Shown: positions 1 to 10,985 of the stretch, in pieces | Numbering within the stretch: position 1 is the stretch's first letter | Layout of the letters: the number at the start of each line of letters is the position of its first letter | Assembly (NCBI GenBank): GCA_964034945.1 | Contig: OZ035964.1 | Coordinates: 3,739,533 to 3,803,532 of the forward strand | From: Chrysopilus asiliformis | Lineage: Eukaryota > Arthropoda > Insecta > Diptera > Rhagionidae | Reading direction: 5' to 3' | Length of the DNA: 64,000 nucleotides | The notes under the pieces: model-generated | The model's input: the letters and a program-made list of their open reading frames with translations, nothing else | The model's database searches: none | What the model was told of the DNA's origin: nothing | Program-made: the position numbers and the translations under genes

Positions 1-93
1 TTTTCGTTATTTCGTGCGAAGGTAGGGGCCCTCCTAATTCGCTTTACCCCGCCCCTGGTCGCAATGGGTTTTTCTCCCAGTATATTTACTTAC

Positions 94-382
94 CGTTCGA
101 TCAGTCATTGGTGGCAATACGATAGTTTTCTCCAGTATTCGCATTACGATTTTCCATAATTCCTTCAAAAGACGCTTCAGTACCGTCTTTTCGCAGGATT
201 GGGCGTACAACGTTAGTGAGCCGTCAAGTAGATCCATTAACGGTCGCAGAACCTCATCGGCTTCAACAGCAACAGCATTTCGTTGTGCAGCTTGATTCGC
301 ATTCGATAAATTGCTACCGCCCTTAATTGCTAACAGCAAATCGCCCAATTCTCGAACGCTCGCCGTGATTCGTGGCTCAAGG
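94..382 (-). CDS. unc-13: unc-13 exon, MUN domain with synaptobrevin-contact Asp
   Basis: This exon is 289 nt: one base completing Ser (AG|C), then 96 codons ending phase 0 at ACG|GTAAGT. The acceptor is ATTCTAG. It begins [20 protein letters not shown], then has [16 protein letters not shown] and [19 protein letters not shown]. It ends [11 protein letters not shown]. The Asp of EADEV aligns with D1358 of rat Munc13-1, implicated in binding synaptobrevin. The protein leaves the window at about Munc13-1 residue 1412, so the last MUN helices and C2C are not seen. Bases 1-93 are intron with a consensus donor. Confidence 0.97.
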
Positions 383-837
383 CTAGAATTTCGTTTGGAA
401 AGTTGTTTTTTTTTAACATAATAAAAAATTAAAAGTAAATAATAATGATACGATAAATTTAACAAAATAAACATATAAATTATAGGGGAAAGAAATTAAA
501 TTTAAATAAAATTAACGCAGCAAAGATTTAATGAAAATAATAAAAAGGAGAGAGAAAAGAAATTATCCGTTAGTTTTATAGAATATCTTAGATAAGTATA
601 TATTTTTTAAACTATTGGAGAGTTTAATATAGTTTAAAGAGAAAAGTTTTTGGTATTAGTATTAGTAAAAATAATAATCAGTCAACTAAATCACTAGAGC
701 TCACAAGAAGAAAAACTAGATAAAAGTAATAAGGCATGGAATTGACAAGAAATCAAATTACAGTGTCTTGAAAAATTATTAGAGACCGGGTTTTTTTGTG
801 ACCCTTATAGCTTTGCGATTCTTTAGTCGATTTGGAT

Positions 838-1083
838 GAAGTAATTAAGGGGAGTAGGAAGAGGAAGAGGAAGAAAAGGAGAAGGAGAAAAAGGAGAAGG
901 AGGAAAAGGAAAAGAAGGAGAAAGAGGAGGTGGAGGAGGAGAAGAGGAAGCACAAGAAGAAGGAGCAGAAAAAGAGGAAGGAAAGAAAAGGAAGAAAGAG
1001 AAGTACAAGAAGAAAAATGAGAAGAAGAAAAATATGAAGGAACATAAGAGAAGGAGCAGAAGAAGAAACAGAAGAAATCTCTC
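838..1083 (+). repeat. polypurine (GGA/GAA) tract of about 245 bp
   Basis: The plus strand is almost pure A/G for about 245 bp, with irregular GGA, GAAG and AGGAGA repeats. The transcript (minus strand) would therefore carry a long polypyrimidine stretch inside an intron. Lys/Arg-rich and Ser/Phe-rich open frames over it are artefacts of composition. Confidence 0.85.
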
Positions 1084-1121
1084 TAATAAATTGACAAGCC
1101 ACTGTTTATTTAGCTAATTAA

Positions 1122-1254
1122 CACACCGATTCTGATAGTCGTGACATTTTCGACAAGAATCGTTTTACGTGTTGTTGTTAATATTTTTTTTTTACCAACA
1201 AAAACACATAAAACGGCTCTTGTCGTAAACGACACGACTTTCAGGATCGGGTTG
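1122..1254. mobile_element. H1 hairpin element, copy 1
   Basis: Near-palindromic element of about 130 bp. The left arm holds GATTCTGATAGTCGTGACAT, and the right arm is its diverged complement ending CGACTTTCAGGATCGGGTTG. The loop reads TTACCAACAAAAACAC. Related copies are at 12481-12575, 14421-14528 and 34911-35040. No coding capacity; a fold-back miniature element. Confidence 0.75.
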
Positions 1255-1721
1255 ATAGCATCGAATTAATTTCATATCCCATTAAGCGCATCAGTTTTAA
1301 ATTCCATTCATTCATCTGTTTCGAGGTTTGTTAATATAATATTTGGACACATTTCGACAGCACTTAACCATAAAATAAATATTTTAAAAAATGTCCTCAA
1401 CAAAATTTCGTAATATCAAAACTTTGTAGCCAAAAGCAACTAAATTCACTACTAAAATGCTGAAAGGCTTTTAATACAATGAATATATTTGCTAAATTAG
1501 TTTTAATGCATTCTACATAAGGACTATCAAGAAAGCTCTTGCGTTACTACTTTAGATTTTTTTTTAGGTTAACTTTAGATTTTTTTTTAACTAACTTTAA
1601 GGTATTTTCATTAATTAGTTTGTTTGTCAACCGAATGATGTAAAAATTATTGAGAACTCCCTATTCGGAATAGCATGATTAATAAATTCTAAATTTTCGA
1701 CAAACTATCAAAGGCTCATAT

Positions 1722-1746
1722 ACACACACACACACACACACACACA
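1722..1746. repeat. (CA)n microsatellite
   Basis: About 12 perfect CA units in the intron between the last two exons seen. An AAT-rich run follows at about 1797-1815. Confidence 0.95.
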
Positions 1747-1877
1747 ACCACTGGTAACTGATGCTGCTGTAGTTGTAAAGCAAATGGAAATAATCAAAAT
1801 AATAATAATAATAATAACAATAAAGAAATTACCAAATTTCATAAAAGCGATATTTTTACTAACTAGATTGCTATATT

Positions 1878-1969
1878 CCAACCTCATGTGCGAACTACTT
1901 ACAAGTACTCCCAAGTAACTACTTAAAAGTACTCGGGAGTAATTGTAAGTGGTTTACACATGAAGCTGG
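1878..1969. repeat. fold-back sequence of 92 bp
   Basis: The left arm (CTCATGTGCGAACTACTTAC, then AAGTACTCCCAAGTA) and the right arm (TACTCGGGAGTAATTGTAAG, then TGGTTTACACATGAAGCTGG) are imperfect reverse complements of about 40 nt with a short loop. The rest of the 383-2508 intron is AT-rich sequence without clear features. Confidence 0.7.
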
Positions 1970-2508
1970 AACGCAGCTTATGACTTTCGATTCGGAATTA
2001 GCGGTTGACAAACTATTCTAAAACACTAATTTTTTTTTTAAACAAATTTAGGAAAAATACAGGGTTTTCAAAATGAGTCGATATCATTTTTATGGCATGC
2101 CATCTTTTTTTGATTTCTTATTTTTTGTATGCCTTTTTTTCTGACGGGCATGGTACCAAATTTTCACTATTACTAAACGAAACTTCAACAGAATGTATTA
2201 TTTTAAATAATTGCAAAAAGCAATCGGTCCATCGCATCCTAAATTCGTATTATATTTTCGTTTTATATTTTTCTTCGTCGTTTTTATCATTTAAAAAAAA
2301 AAAAACAAAAAAAATTCTAAATTATGAAGAGAATAATATTAAATATAGACGAAATAGTTGAAACATTGAGAGAATATTTCAGGAAATTTAGGTTCAGACA
2401 TAGAACTTATCCAAAATAAATGAGAAATTCATTGAAATGATAAAAATTTCAATTTCAATTGATTGAAAAATATTAAAATTTGATAGACATATAAAATATT
2501 TATCAAAC

Positions 2509-2675
2509 CTGATAGCAAATTGTGATGCGAGGTCATCCAGGGCCGTATTCAGATTCTGCTGTAATTCCTTCAAAATGTTTGCAGCGTCCTCCTCCAATTT
2601 GTCACCGCCCATTGATTCAAACATTTTCTCTAACTGTACCCGAAGTTGCTGGATATTGTTCATAAGAATACATGC
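2509..2675 (-). CDS. unc-13: unc-13 exon, MUN domain ([12 protein letters not shown])
   Basis: This exon is 167 nt: 55 codons from phase 0, ending with AG of a split Ser codon (ATC AG|GTTTGA). The acceptor is TCGCAG|GCA. It reads [20 protein letters not shown], then [20 protein letters not shown], and ends [28 protein letters not shown] is one of the most conserved MUN signatures. The donor (GTTTGA) is weaker than most in this gene. Confidence 0.97.
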
Positions 2676-2794
2676 CTGCGAAATTAAATTTTTTTAAAAA
2701 ATATTGTTTAAACATTTGGCATATTTAGAAGTGGCCTTTTAAAATTCGAAAAAAAAAAAATTCCTACCTTGAAAAAGTGTTAGAAATATTTTTC

Positions 2795-3345
2795 TTACTT
2801 TAAAGTGGCCTCTAAAAATTCGAAAAAATATCTCTCGCTTAGAAAAGTGTCTCGGAAATATTTTTACTACTTTGAAGTGGCCTCTAAAAATTTGAAAAAA
2901 TATCTCCCGCCTAGTAAAGGTCTTAGAAATATTTTTCTTACTTTAAAGTGGCCTCTAAAAATTCGAAAAAATATCTCCCGCCTAGTGAAGGTCTTAGAAA
3001 TATTTTTCTTATTTTAAAGTGGCCTCTAAAAATTCGAAAAAATATCTCTCGCTTAGAAAAGGGTCTCGGAAATATTTTTCCTACTTAGAAGTGGACTTTA
3101 AAAATTTGGAAAAAATATCTCCCGCCTAGTAAAGGTATAGGAAATATTTTTCTTGCTTGAAAGTGGCCTTTAAAAATTCGAAAAAAATATTTCCAGCCTC
3201 AAAAAGGTCTCGGAAATATTTTTCTTGCTTGAAAGTGGCCTCTAAAAATTAGAAAAAAATATCTCTCGCTTAGAAAAGTGTCTCGGAAATATTTTTACTA
3301 CTTTGAAGTGGCCTCTAAAAATTCGAAAATATAGTTCCCACCTAG
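2795..3345 (+). repeat. tandem array of about 8 units of 70-72 bp, sister of the large satellite
   Basis: Units start AAGTGGCCTCTAAAAATTCG, continue with A-rich sequence to CTCGGAAATATTTTT, and recur every 71-72 bp (e.g. 2805, 2877, 2948, 3019). They match the reverse complement of the units at 7975-10985 over the CTCTAAAAATTCGAAAAAAT and CTCGGAAATATTTTTC parts. This is therefore the same satellite family, diverged and inverted. The array fills most of the intron between the exons at 3387 and 2675. Confidence 0.85.
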
Positions 3346-3386
3346 AAAAGGTTTTCGAATTGCTATTTTAATATAAAAGTACTTAC

Positions 3387-3608
3387 GATACGTTCATCTT
3401 TCATATGTTCAGGAAATTCCTTTTTAACTATATCGGCATAAGCTATTAGCACTTTCACAATGGTCTTAGCGAAACGTCTCATGTATCGTTTCCATATTTC
3501 TGGATCGGGACACTCGAGTTTGCTAACGACATCGAAACATTGTGTTAGTTGCGTGAATACATCAACAACGGAATTCGAAAATAAGGCATGTTCGCTGCTC
3601 TTTTGGAA
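3387..3608 (-). CDS. unc-13: unc-13 exon, MUN domain ([13 protein letters not shown])
   Basis: This exon is 222 nt (74 codons), phase 0 at both ends, with acceptor TTACAG|TTC and donor ATC|GTAAGT. It encodes [20 protein letters not shown], then [20 protein letters not shown], and ends [11 protein letters not shown]. These match the SEHALFS--VVDVF and [16 protein letters not shown] landmarks of all Unc-13 proteins. The downstream intron (711 bp) is mostly a tandem array related to the larger satellite in this gene. Confidence 0.97.
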
Positions 3609-4272
3609 CTGTAAATAAAGGAAAGATTTTCATATTATTATTTTTATTGTAGATAAATGAGAATCTATTAGATGTAAATCGGGTCAAAGGATTGTGGCAA
3701 AATGATAAATTGAGTGAAACTACAAAGCTTCTCAATTCGGAAAGCTTTCGTGCGTGAAAAGCTTTTGAATAAACGCTTTTGTGGGCCAAAGCATCAATAA
3801 ACTTCAAGATGTCCCAATGATAAAAAAAATTGTTACGAAAGTTTTTCCGGCACTTCCGAAAGCTTATTTTCGCAACCAGAAATTTTACTGAAATTGGAAA
3901 AATTCACTTTTTTTTGTACTGCTTGGTTTATCTTAGTGTCTATCTACGTTCACTGGCAACTAAAAACTTGTGTTTTCAGAGCCTTTGAATCTGAAAGATG
4001 GCTTGAAAGCTTCTGTGCCTAAAGAAATTGGATAACTAACGATTAATATTAACCGTTAGCTATTAGCTGGTTGCCGCACACGAAATTTAATAGTCGAAAA
4101 AGAAACACTGGAAAGTACATTGATTGTCAACGCTCGATGGTACAGAATGCGTGTTTTCAGAAATTTCGTTGACGCGGCGTTCACCAACCTGCGGTTTTTT
4201 TTTGCGTATGAAAAATTTTCATGGAAAATCATTAAATACATGAACATGTAAAATAAATTTCGAAATACTTAC
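3609..4272 (-). other. intron, no feature seen
   Basis: 664 bp between exons at 4273 and 3608. Several AAGCTT-containing words recur (3726-3790), but I see no organised repeat, conserved block or exon-like sequence. Confidence 0.6.
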
Positions 4273-4554
4273 CCCATCTTTCTTATCGCGATTAAAAGCA
4301 CCATGGAGATATTCTAGGGATACGTCGTCGTTTTCGTTCAGCCATTGCATAACGAATGGCTCGAACCAGGCGGGATATTCAGGTACAGCGCCCTTATACG
4401 GTGGGACTTCCTTAACATAATTAGTATATAGCCACTTAACCCTAAAATGCAAATTCATATACGCCGATGATTTGCATAAACGATGCTGTTCATGCTCCTC
4501 AAGTGCATATTTCATATCGACAGCAAACAGACCCCACATCGTAGCTGCTGATAG
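4273..4554 (-). CDS. unc-13: unc-13 exon, MUN domain with the NF syntaxin-opening motif
   Basis: This exon is 282 nt (94 codons), phase 0 at both ends. The acceptor is TAACAG|CTA and the donor GGG|GTAAGT. It begins [20 protein letters not shown] and contains [16 protein letters not shown]. The Asn and Phe of MNLHF correspond to N1128/F1131 of rat Munc13-1 by my alignment. Those two residues are needed to open syntaxin-1. It continues [15 protein letters not shown] and ends NRDKKDG. The key pair is intact, so this is predicted to be a functional MUN domain. Confidence 0.98.
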
Positions 4555-4984
4555 CTGTTATATAAAAATTATTGTTTTGTTTTTTTTATTAATTTTTTTT
4601 TATATAAATTTATTTAAAATAATTGTGAAGAATGAGAATTTATAAAACAAAAATAATTGATGCATCGATAACGCTAACGTAAAAAATTATGTTTTGGCAA
4701 TTTGACTTATTTCTTGTGACCTAACAAAAAACACAAGTTCTCCTTGTTCTTTCAGGACCTTCCCTTCTAATTTTGAAATTTTAACATCAGGTTTGAAATC
4801 AGAGACCTCGAAACCCTTTGATGACAATTTTCCCAAGAAAAAATAGGAAAACTGATATTTGCGTTATCTCTACAGGACCTTCAAGAATTTTCCGGAAGCT
4901 GAGCTCTAGCGCAATCGTATTTTTGTTCCCAAAAACTATAAGTAGAGATAAAATTTACATGAAAATAAACAAATATTGTATTAA

Positions 4985-5155
4985 CACGTTAACTGCCGAA
5001 CCAATTTCGCAAATGTTTAAAGAAAAAGCCAATATGTATGAATGTATGCATGTGGAATGTAGACCTGGCTATTAACAATAATAGCAGGGGCCCCTCATAA
5101 AACTTGTGCCATTTTTCACTGGCTATCAAAAATGATAGCCATGGCAGTCAGTGTG
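4985..5155. mobile_element. TTAA-flanked miniature element (copy 1)
   Basis: 171 bp between TTAA at 4981-4984 and TTAA at 5156-5159. The ends are CACGTTAACTGCC and GGCAGTCAGTGTG, which are inverted repeats. It contains a perfect hairpin (GGCTATCAAAAATGATAGCC) just inside the right end. TTAA duplication suggests piggyBac-type mobilisation (inference). A second copy lies at 13036-13270. A CCATAAAATACGTCAC end of another family sits at about 5173-5190. Confidence 0.75.
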
Positions 5156-5279
5156 TTAATGGCTTAATTTGTCCATAAAATACGTCACCGTTACCGTTGC
5201 ACCTTATATATGTGTAAAAAAATAAAAATAAATGAAAACAAATACATATGAATATTATTTAATTTTTATATATCATTAC

Positions 5280-5447
5280 TTGACCGATATTCAGCTCCTG
5301 GGGGAATTGATTTAAAACGGTACCGTAACTATTTTTATCTTCTTCGATAACGGATACAATAAGTGCTATTAGCTTATGCCAGAAATCGACGCTGTCCAAT
5401 TTTGGTCCATGATCGTCAGGGTCACGTTTAGCCTCGTTTGGATCCAC
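5280..5447 (-). CDS. unc-13: unc-13 exon, MUN domain ([13 protein letters not shown])
   Basis: This exon is 168 nt (56 codons), phase 0 at both ends, with acceptor AAACAG|GTG and donor CAA|GTAATG. It starts [20 protein letters not shown] and then reads [20 protein letters not shown], followed by [11 protein letters not shown]. The acidic start is a variable loop in the family. The [17 protein letters not shown] core is conserved in Munc13-1 and UNC-13. No break or missing residue is visible. Confidence 0.97.
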
Positions 5448-5628
5448 CTGTTTTGTTTACACACGTCACGTTGACATTCCAACAGAGCCGTAGTCGGTAT
5501 AATTCAATTTGTAGATTTTTTTTACATTTAAAAATAATGGAAATAAAAACAAGAAAAAAGATTTGATTAAAAATATTTATCATAATTAAATGGTTTAGTT
5601 TTTAAAAGCATTAATTCCATTCAAAGTA

Positions 5629-5885
5629 CAGTCGAACCCTCGCATTTACACGATCTCGTTCAACGCGAGTTCACTTTACCGGGGCTAAAAAAAATGGTTG
5701 AAGTTGGAAACGGAATTGCGACCAAACGTTAGTAAAAAATCACGTATTCTTTAAATTTTAGTAAAATTAATCTAAAAATTTGTTAAATTCATAGCCATAG
5801 GCAAGATGGTATAGAAATTTTGTCGTTATGTATTCCGCATAAGGTGTCGCGGAACCAATTAATCACGTAAAGCGGGGGTCCACTG
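5629..5885. mobile_element. pogo/Tigger-like miniature element
   Basis: 257 bp flanked by TA on both sides. The left end is CAGTCGAACCCTCGCATTTA and the right end GTAAAGCGGGGGTCCACTG, imperfect inverted repeats of the CAGT-type seen in the pogo/Tigger group. There is no open frame, so it is non-autonomous. It occupies about 40% of the intron between exons at 6082 and 5447. Confidence 0.65.
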
Positions 5886-6081
5886 TAGATACTAAATTTC
5901 AAAATTTCAAAAAGTGTATTTCGTCCAATTCTCAATTCTGTGAACAGTAATTTATTAGTTAGCTAATTAAAAAAATGTCCCAATTTGAAAAAAAAAAACA
6001 GATGTTTTCATCAGATTTGTATTCTACTATGTTGTGATGACGTCACAAGACCTAAATAATTTTAATTAATTTTAATCTGAC

Positions 6082-6207
6082 CTGGAATTCCCGATTGTAG
6101 AGTTCGTAACAATTTTCGAATAGGAATTGATAGGTGGATCTAAGACAAGCTTTCACGCAATCCTTAACGACGGTACTGGCTCGCGGCGGACTCGATAGCT
6201 CCTGCAC
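6082..6207 (-). CDS. unc-13: unc-13 exon, MUN domain ([11 protein letters not shown])
   Basis: This exon is 126 nt (42 codons), phase 0 at both ends. The acceptor is TTACAG|GTG and the donor CAG|GTCAGA. It encodes [40 protein letters not shown] and a final FQ. This continues the MUN helical bundle without gaps relative to the family. An open frame on the opposite strand overlapping neighbouring sequence is a shadow. The following intron carries a pogo/Tigger-like miniature element. Confidence 0.97.
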
Positions 6208-7288
<1,081 letters not shown>

Positions 7289-7575
7289 CTACAGATTGTG
7301 TTTAAAGAAATGGCGAAAAAAAACCAAAAATTCAAAAGAAATATCGATTAAAATATGAATCATTATTTTTATATAAATTTTTGCTAAAAATCTAAACTAT
7401 TTTTGATAGCACTTTCTTATTTACATGGAGATAATACCGTTTTTGTACCCTATATAATACACAAGTATCATATAGGATTATATTAAATTTAGTATACCGT
7501 TTGAAACTCATCGAACCAATCGTCGGACACAAAAATTAACTACAACAAAGTGTTTGAGACGACAAAAGATTTTAA

Positions 7576-7635
7576 TTTCCGTCTGTCTGTCGGTCCGTCC
7601 GACTGTCTATCTGTCCGTCTGTCTGTCGGTCCGTT
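7576..7635. repeat. CTGT/CCGT-rich tetranucleotide repeat
   Basis: Degenerate (CTGT)n/(CCGT)n run of about 60 bp. This type of tail often ends dispersed arthropod repeats. Similar runs occur at 42531-42580 and 50690-50745. Confidence 0.8.
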
Positions 7636-7974
7636 AACACCATAACGTTTGAAAGGATTGAGCGGGCAAAATCGAACCATTTTGTATTTTAATGTTGTGA
7701 TCATTTTCTATAAATTTCAATGAAATTTTTTTAAAAATATTTGTGTCTAAATTTATTTTTTTCTTCTTATTTAGCAGGAGTTGCATAGCCGAATCGGCTG
7801 GAGTGATATATTCAAAAAAAAATCTGATGCTCATTGTCCATCTCATCGGGGAAATCAACTAAGGTAAGTGAAAATTCAGTATTTTTTTCGATTTTTCTAA
7901 AATACTTGCCATTTACTCGAATAAAAAGCCGCGACAAAAGTTATTCAAAAAATTAAAAAAATAAGACCTATTTC

Positions 7975-10900
7975 ATCCGGGAAATCTTTTTTTCCAATTT
8001 TTAGAGGTTTGTTCTGCATAGGAAAAATATTTCCGAGACCTTTTCCATCCGGCAAATATTTTTTCGAATTTTTACAGACTTGGTCTGAGTAGAAAAAATA
8101 TTTCCGAGACCTTTTCTAACCGGGAAATATTTTTTCCGAATTTTTAGAGGCATGTTCTGAGTGAGAAAAATATTTTCGAGCCCTTTTCCATTCGGTAAAT
8201 ATTTTTTTCGAATTTTTAGAGGCTTATTCTGAGTAGGAAAAATATTTCCGAGACCTTTTCCATCCGGTAAATATTTTTTTCGAATTTTTAGAGACTTGTT
8301 CCGAGTAGGAAAAATATTTCCGAGACCTTTTCCATCCGGTAAATATTTTTTTCGAATTTTTAGAAACTTGTTTTTATTGGAAAAAATATTGCCGAGACCT
8401 TTTCCATCCGGCAAATATTTTTTTCGAATTTTCAGATGCTTGTTCTGCGTAGGAAAAATATTTCCGAGACCTTTTCCATCCGGCAAATATTTTTTTCGAA
8501 TTTTTACAGGCTTGTTCTTATTGGGAAAAATATTTCCGAGACCTTTTCGATCCGGTAAATATTTTTTTCGAATTTTTAGAAACTTGTTTTTGTTGGAAAA
8601 AATATTTCCGAGACCTTTTCCATCCGGTAAATATTTTTTTTCGAATTTTTAGAGGCATGTTCTGATTTTCTTCGAATTTTTAGAGACTTGTTCTGAGTAG
8701 GAAAAATATTTCCGAGACCTTTTCCATCCGGCAAATATTTTTTTCCAATTTTTAGAGGCTTATTCTGAGTAGGAAAAATATTTCCAATACCTTTTCCATC
8801 CGGTAAATATTTTTTTCGAATTTTTAGAGACTTGTTCCGAGTAAGAAAAATATTTCCGAGACCTTTTCCATCCGGTAAATATTTTTTTCGAATTTTTAGA
8901 AACTTGTTTTTATTGAAAAAAATATTTCCGAGACCTTTTCCATATGGAAAATATTTTTTTCGAATTTTTAGGGGCTTGTTACGAGTGGGAAAAATATTGC
9001 CGAGACCTTTTCCATCCGGCAAATATTTTTTTCGAATTTTTACAGGCTTGTTCTTATTGGGAAAAATATTTCCGAGACCATTTTCTATCCGGCAAATATT
9101 TTTTTCGAATTTTTAGAGGCTTGTTCTGAGTAGGAAAAATATTTCCGAGACCTTTTCCATCCGGAAAATATTTTTTTCGAATTTTTAGAGGCTTGTTCTT
9201 AGTAGGAAAAATATTTCCGAGACCTTTTCCATCCGGCAAATATTTTTTTCCAATTTTTACAGGCTTGTTCTTATTGGGAAAAATATTTCCGAGACCTTTT
9301 CCATCCGGCAAATATTTTTTTCGAATTTTTAGAGGCTTGTTCTGAGTAGGAAAAATATTTCCGAGACCTTTTCCATCCGGCAAATATTTTTTTCCAATTT
9401 TTAGAGGCTTATTCTGAGTAGGAAAAATATTTCCGAGACCTTTTTCATCCGGTAAATATTTTTTTCGAATTTTTAGAGACTTGTTCCGAGTAGGAAAAAT
9501 ATTTCCGAGACCTTTTCCATCCGGTAAATATTTTTTTCGAATTTTTAGAAACTTGTTTTTATTGAAAAAAATATTTCCGAGACCTTTTCCATCTGGAAAA
9601 TATTTTTTTCGAATTTTTAGGGGCTTGTTACGAGTGGGAAAAATATTGCCGAGACCTTTTCCATCCGGCAAATATTTTTTTCGAATTTTTACAGGCTTGT
9701 TCTTATTGGGAAAAATATTTCCGAGACCTTTTCCATCCGGCAAATATTTTTTTCGAATTTTTAGAGGCTTGTTCTGAGTAGGAAAAATATTTCCGAGACC
9801 ATTTCCAACCGGCAAAATTTTTTTTCGGATTTTTAGAGGCTTGTTATGAGTAGAAAAAATATTTCCGAGACCTTTTCTAACCGGGAAATATTTTTTTCGA
9901 ATTTTTAGAGGCATGTTCTGAGTGAGAAAAGTATTTTCGAGCCCTTTTCCATTCGGTAAATATTTTTTTCGAATGTTTAGAGGCTTATTCTGAGTAGGAA
10001 AAATATTTCCGAGACCTTTTCCATCCGGCAAATATTTTTTTCGAATTTTTAGAGACTTGTTCCGAGTAGGAAAAATATTTCCGAGACCTTTTCCATCCGG
10101 TAAATATTTTTTTCGAATTTTTAGAAACTTGTTTTTATTGGAAAAAATATTTCCGAGACCTTTTCCATCTGGAAAATATTTTTTTCGAATTTTTAGGGGC
10201 TTGTTACGAGTGGGAAAAATATTGCCGAGACCTTTTCCATCCGGCAAATATTTTGTTCGAATTTTCAGATGCTTGTTCTGCGTAGGAAAAATATTTCCGA
10301 GACCTTTTCCATCCGGCAAATATTTTATTCGAATTTTTACAGGTTTGTTCTTATTGGGAAAAATATTTCCGAGACCTTTTCCATCCGGTAAATATTTTTT
10401 TCGAATTTTTAGAAACTTGTTTTTATTGGAAAAAATATTTCCGAGACCTTTTCCATCCGGTAAATATTTTTTTTCGAATTTTTAGAGGCATGTTCTGATT
10501 TTCTTCGAATTTTCAGATGCTTGTTCTGAGTAGGAAAAATATTTCCGAGGCCTTTTCCATCCGGCAAATATTTTTTTCGAATTTTTAGAGGCTTGTTCTG
10601 AGTAGGAAAAATATTTCCGAGACCTTTTCCATCCGGCAAATATTTTTTTCGAATTTTTAGAAACTTGTTTTTATTGGAAAAAATATTTCCGAGACCTTTT
10701 CCATCCGGTAAATATTTTTTTTCGAATTTTTAGAGGCATGTTCTGATTTTCTTCGAATTTTCAGATGCTTGTTCTGAGTAGGAAAAATATTTCCGAGGCC
10801 TTTTCCATCCGGCAAATATTTTTTTCGAATTTTTAGAGGCTTGTTCTGAGTAGGAAAAATATTTCCGAGGCCTTTTCCATCCGGCAAATATTTTTTTCGA

Positions 10901-10985
10901 ATTTTTAGAGGCTTGTTCTGAGTAGGAAAAATATTTCCGAGACCTTTTCCATCCGGCAAATATTTTTTTCGAATTTTTGGAGGCA
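7975..10985 (-). repeat. 72-bp satellite array, about 42 units
   Basis: A 72-bp unit is repeated for 3 kb inside the intron between exons at 15464 and 7288. On the plus strand a unit runs GGAAAAATATTTCCGAGACC, CCATCCGGCAAATATTTTTT, TCGAATTTTTAGAGGCTTG. Because 72 = 24 codons and the unit lacks stops in several frames, it yields long repetitive frames on both strands (up to 421 codons, repeating PDGKGLGNIF). Variant units recur in the same order every 8-9 units (e.g. around 8225, 8761, 9410, 9986), which is higher-order structure. A shortened junction (GCATGTTCTGATTTTCTTCG) appears at about 8655, 10490 and 10738. I regard the open frames as by-products. Confidence 0.95.

Noticed and set aside
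832..1102. Lys/Arg-rich plus-strand frame and Ser/Phe-rich or Leu/Phe-rich minus-strand frames
   Set aside because: Compositional artefacts of the polypurine tract.
9054..10319. 421-codon minus-strand frame of PDGKGLGNIF repeats, and similar frames at 8001-11076 on both strands
   Set aside because: They follow from a stop-free 72-bp (24-codon) satellite unit. No domain, no unique start or end, and they lie inside an unc-13 intron.
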